A stretch of 64,000 nucleotides of DNA from Streptomyces sp. NBC_01296 (GTDB lineage Bacteria; Actinomycetota; Actinomycetes; Streptomycetales; Streptomycetaceae): contig NZ_CP130720.1 of the NCBI RefSeq assembly GCF_035984415.1, forward strand, positions 2,542,001 to 2,606,000. Reading direction: 5' to 3'. The notes beneath the pieces were generated by a model. That model worked only from the letters and a program-made list of their open reading frames with translations, had not been told where the DNA came from and searched no databases. Positions 61,077 through 64,000 of the stretch are shown here, piece by piece. Position numbers and translations under genes: made by a program. The stretch's first letter is position 1, and every line of letters begins with the position of its first letter.

Positions 61077-63197
61077 TCAGGCGTCGATGCGCGAGCGGTC
61101 CAGGGTCGCCGCCGAGCTCGTGATGAACTCCTTGCGCGGCGCGACCTCGTTGCCCATCAGCAGGTCGAAGACCTGCTCGGCCGAGTCCAGGTCGCCGATG
61201 TTGATCCGGCGCAGCGTACGGAAGCGGGGGTCCATGGTGGTCTCCGCCAGCTGGTCCGCGTCCATCTCGCCGAGACCCTTGTAGCGCTGGATCGAATCCT
61301 TGTACCGGACGTTCTTGCGCTGGAATTCGAGCAGCGTCTGGCGCAGCTCGTTGTCCGAATACGTGTAGACGTACTTGTCCTGGCCCTTCTTGGGCTGGAC
61401 GAGTTCGATCCGGTGCAGCGGCGGCACCGCGGCGAACACCCGGCCCGCCTCGACCATCGGCCGCATGTACCGCTGGAAGAGCGTCAGCAGCAGGCAGCGG
61501 ATGTGCGCGCCGTCCACGTCGGCGTCGACGAGCAGGACGATCTTCCCGTAACGCGCTGCATCGATGTCGAAGGTACGGCCCGAGCCGGCTCCTATGACCT
61601 GGATGATCGCTCCGCACTCGGTGTTCTTGAGCATGTCCGAGACCGACGACTTCTGGACGTTCAGGATCTTGCCGCGGATCGGCAGCAGAGCCTGGAACTC
61701 CGAGTTCCGCGCGAGCTTGGCGGTGCCGAGGGCAGAGTCGCCCTCGACGATGAAGAGCTCGCTGCGCTCCACGTCGTCGCTGCGGCAGTCGGCCAGCTTC
61801 GCGGGCAGCGAGGAGGTCTCCAGTGCCGTCTTGCGGCGCTGCGCCTCCTTGTGCTGGCGGGCGGCGATCCGGGTCCGGGCGGCCGCGACGATCTTCTCCA
61901 TCACGGCGCGGGCCTGCTGCTTGTCGTCGCGCTTCGTGCTGGTCAGGAAGGCCTTGAGCTCCTTGGCGACCACGGCCGCGACGATCCGGGCGGCCGCCGA
62001 GGTGCCGAGCACCTCCTTGGTCTGGCCCTCGAACTGCGGTTCGGCCAGCCGGACGGTGACGACCGCCGTCATGCCCTCCATCGCGTCGTCCTTGACCACG
62101 TCGTCCTCGGCGACGCGCAGCAGCTTCGCCGAGCGCAGCACCTCGTTCACGGTCTTGGCGACCGAGCGCTCGAAGCCGGTGATGTGGGTGCCGCCCTTGG
62201 GCGTGGCGATGATGTTGACGAAGGACTTGACCTGCGTCTCGTACCCGGTGCCCCAGCGCAGGGCGATGTCCACGCCGAGCTCGCGGCTGACCTCGGTGGG
62301 GGTCATGTGGCCGCGCTCGTCGAGGACGGGAACGGTCTCCTTGAAGGTGCCCTGGCCGGTCAGGCGCAGCACGTCGCAGACGGCCTTGTCCTGCGCGAGG
62401 TAGTCGCAGAACTCGCTGATGCCCCCGTCGAAGCGGAAGGTCTCCTCGGTCTTGCCGGCCCCGTCGATGGCGCGCTCGTCGCGGACGACGAGGGTCAGGC
62501 CGGGGACGAGGAAGGCGGTCTGGCGGGCGCGCTGGTAGAGCGTCTCCAGCGAGAGCCGCGCGTCCTTGAGGAAGATCTGCCGGTCGGCCCAGTAGCGGAC
62601 CCGGGTGCCGGTCTTGCCCTTGGCGACCCGCTTGGTCTTGCGCAGGCCGTTGGCGGGGTCGAACGGGCTGTCGGGGCCCTGCTCGGTGAACATGCCCGGG
62701 ACGCCGCGGCGGAAGCTGATCGCGTGGGTGGAGCTGTTGCGGTCCACCTCGACGTCCAGCCGGGCGGAGAGGGCGTTGACCACGGAGGCGCCGACGCCGT
62801 GCAGGCCGCCGGAGGCCGCGTACGAGCCGCCGCCGAACTTGCCGCCGGCGTGCAGCTTGGTCATGACGACCTCGACGCCGGACAGCCCGGTCTTGGGCTC
62901 GACGTCGACGGGGATGCCGCGGCCGTTGTCGCGGACCTCGACCGAGGCGTCCTCGTGGAGGATCACCTCGATGTGGTCGCAGTAGCCGCCCAGGGCCTCG
63001 TCGACGGCGTTGTCGATGATCTCCCAGAGGCAGTGCACAAGGCCCCGGGAGTCGGTGGAACCGATATACATGCCGGGGCGCTTGCGGACGGCCTCGAGGC
63101 CTTCGAGGACGAGCAGGTGCCGCGCGGTGTAGTTGGAGCCGTCCCGGTCTGCTCCGGACAGCAGCGCGCTGGAAGGCACGGACGTGTCGGCGGTCAC
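61077..63197 (-). CDS. parE: DNA topoisomerase IV subunit B
   Basis: 706 residues. The ATPase subunit of topoisomerase IV. GHKL ATP site: EGLEAVRKRPGMYIGST, IIDNAVDEALGG and DNGRGIP; transducer Lys region; TOPRIM motifs VEGDSALG (about 485) and DADVDGAHI (about 560). The start is GTG 63197 (V-TADTSVPSS) with GGAG about 10 nt upstream; the longer in-frame reading from 63302 adds 35 non-conserved residues. It is separated from parC by about 10 kb, so the subunits are transcribed as independent units, as in other Streptomyces. Transcribed divergently from the small zinc-ribbon-like gene. Confidence 0.95.
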   Translation of the reverse strand: MTADTSVPSSALLSGADRDGSNYTARHLLVLEGLEAVRKRPGMYIGSTDSRGLVHCLWEIIDNAVDEALGGYCDHIEVILHEDASVEVRDNGRGIPVDVEPKTGLSGVEVVMTKLHAGGKFGGGSYAASGGLHGVGASVVNALSARLDVEVDRNSSTHAISFRRGVPGMFTEQGPDSPFDPANGLRKTKRVAKGKTGTRVRYWADRQIFLKDARLSLETLYQRARQTAFLVPGLTLVVRDERAIDGAGKTEETFRFDGGISEFCDYLAQDKAVCDVLRLTGQGTFKETVPVLDERGHMTPTEVSRELGVDIALRWGTGYETQVKSFVNIIATPKGGTHITGFERSVAKTVNEVLRSAKLLRVAEDDVVKDDAMEGMTAVVTVRLAEPQFEGQTKEVLGTSAAARIVAAVVAKELKAFLTSTKRDDKQQARAVMEKIVAAARTRIAARQHKEAQRRKTALETSSLPAKLADCRSDDVERSELFIVEGDSALGTAKLARNSEFQALLPIRGKILNVQKSSVSDMLKNTECGAIIQVIGAGSGRTFDIDAARYGKIVLLVDADVDGAHIRCLLLTLFQRYMRPMVEAGRVFAAVPPLHRIELVQPKKGQDKYVYTYSDNELRQTLLEFQRKNVRYKDSIQRYKGLGEMDADQLAETTMDPRFRTLRRINIGDLDSAEQVFDLLMGNEVAPRKEFITSSAATLDRSRIDA

Positions 63198-63641
63198 GCA
63201 GTTCGCTCCTCGCTGAATTTCTTTTTCTGGCCCGTCGGGCGCAGGGTGGCTCGGTTGCCGGTCGAAGGGTACCGAGGCCTGGTAGAGCCGATGCAACGCC
63301 ACCCTCGTCCTTCATCAGCCTAGTGCAGGGCCGCACGGGTGTTCGATCCCCCGGGGGAGTGAAGCAAACATCACGTTCCCTTCCAGGCATGAACCATTTA
63401 GGGTTCGGGCACGTCCTCATGAACAACCGGCACCCACGCCGGGGAGGACGGAACTGCTACAAGCGAACGACTGACAACGCGAAACCGTAAAGCACTGCAA
63501 TACGGCTCCTTCGCCGCCAACCGGCAACAGCCGGCCAGCTTCGGAAGGAAGTTTCGAGGAAAAGCCGCGAGCGGGAACGTTTTCGGCCTGGTTGGATGTT
63601 GACCCTGGTACGACAGCTCGTCGAGCTAGAGAAGAGGCGAC
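63198..63641. other. Divergent intergenic region between parE and the small zinc-ribbon-like gene
   Basis: 444 bp without a convincing gene. It should hold the promoters of both flanking genes. I see a perfect 12-bp palindrome TCCCCCGGGGGA (63347-63358) and a TTGACC (63598-63603) upstream of the plus-strand gene without a well-spaced -10. No tRNA, riboswitch or repeat array is recognisable. Confidence 0.6.
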
Positions 63642-63875
63642 GTGACTACTGTTCTGACACCCGCGACCCCGCTGACGGCCGCTGACCGATGCGACCGTTG
63701 CGGCGCCCAGGCATATCTGCGCGTCGTCCTGCTGAGCGGCGGTGAACTGCTGTTCTGCGCCCACCACGGGCGTAAGTTCGAGCCGGAACTCAAGAAGATC
63801 GCCGCGGATATACAGGATGAGACCGAGCGGCTCACGTCCGCTCCGACGGCCAATGCCGACACCGAGGACCGCTGA
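63642..63875 (+). CDS. Small zinc-ribbon-like protein (DUF7455-type, unknown function)
   Basis: 77 residues. CDRCGAQAY (17-25) and FCAHHGRKF (38-46) supply two Cys pairs or a Cys/His set that probably bind zinc; the C-terminal third is acidic and Thr-rich. The GTG start has AGAGGCGA just upstream. Small proteins of this kind are conserved next to parE in Streptomyces, near the principal sigma-factor gene as I recall; function is unknown. A hairpin terminator follows. Confidence 0.85.
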   Translation: MTTVLTPATPLTAADRCDRCGAQAYLRVVLLSGGELLFCAHHGRKFEPELKKIAADIQDETERLTSAPTANADTEDR

Positions 63876-63924
63876 CACAGGCCTATACCTCGCATCCGAC
63901 GAGCCAGGACCGGCCAGGCCGGTC

Positions 63925-63963
63925 GACGGGCGGCACCTCTGAGACCCAGGGGTGCCGCCCGTC
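63925..63963 (+). terminator. Hairpin terminator after the zinc-ribbon-like gene
   Basis: Perfect 13-base arms GACGGGCGGCACC (63925-63937) and GGTGCCGCCCGTC (63951-63963) with a 13-base loop, 49 bp after the stop codon; no U tract. Confidence 0.82.
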
Positions 63964-64000
63964 CTCACGTCCGGAGGCCTGTCGCGGCCCGAGTGTTCAC

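Noticed and set aside
63560..63603. Possible sigma-R/sigma-E type promoter (GGGAAC with downstream GTT) before the zinc-ribbon-like gene
   Set aside because: Spacing (19) and second half-site deviate from the consensus; not strong enough to call.

Overview
The window is actinobacterial chromosome, almost certainly Streptomyces. GC is very high with extreme third-position bias. The right part is a typical Streptomyces core neighbourhood (topoisomerase IV parC and parE, ptsH with a DasR-type operator, a c-di-AMP (ydaO-type) leader before a cell-wall peptidase, paired citrate synthases), and the left part is a modular type I polyketide synthase (PKS) locus.

1-37,037 (all minus strand): one end of what I read as a naphthalenic ansamycin (rifamycin/streptovaricin-type) biosynthetic cluster. 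Transcription runs right to left. First comes a pair of Gfo/Idh/MocA-type oxidoreductases. Then come an AzoR-like FMN quinone reductase, a cytochrome P450 and three giant PKS genes. PKS A has an adenylation-ACP loading didomain of the aryl-acid (AHBA) type plus modules 1-3; PKS B has modules 4-5; PKS C has module 6 and the start of module 7 and runs off the left edge. The programme is aryl starter, methylmalonate with an active KR (M1), malonate without a KR (M2), methylmalonate with a dead KR (M3), then methylmalonate with DH and KR (M4-M6). A malonate only at M2, with unreduced keto groups early in the chain, is the rifamycin-type logic for building a naphthalene ring. The order dehydrogenase pair, P450, PKS A is also what I recall upstream of rifA. 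An exact match to the published RifZ operator (CTACC-N8-GGATG) lies upstream of the reductase-P450-PKS operon, and a one-mismatch copy lies upstream of the dehydrogenase pair. AHBA synthesis genes, amide synthase, regulator and the remaining PKS modules must lie outside the window.

37,078-42,501 (minus): housekeeping genes, namely thymidine kinase, an alkaline-phosphatase-superfamily enzyme, a DUF5998 protein and a GNAT/ADP-forming acyl-CoA synthetase fusion. 42,647-47,887: HPr (ptsH) behind a dre site, a GntR regulator, an M23 peptidase under a c-di-AMP riboswitch, and a two-gene M16 peptidase operon with one catalytic and one non-catalytic subunit.

48,117-63,963: parC; a coiled-coil/Mrr-nuclease/TerD fusion; a CobW GTPase; divergent citrate synthases, one with an N-terminal helix-turn-helix, sharing an AT-rich palindromic intergenic region; a CitA/CitB-like two-component system converging on an acetate-symporter operon; parE; and a small zinc-ribbon-like protein. 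Intrinsic terminators separate most of these units. Domain positions are approximate and were read by eye.
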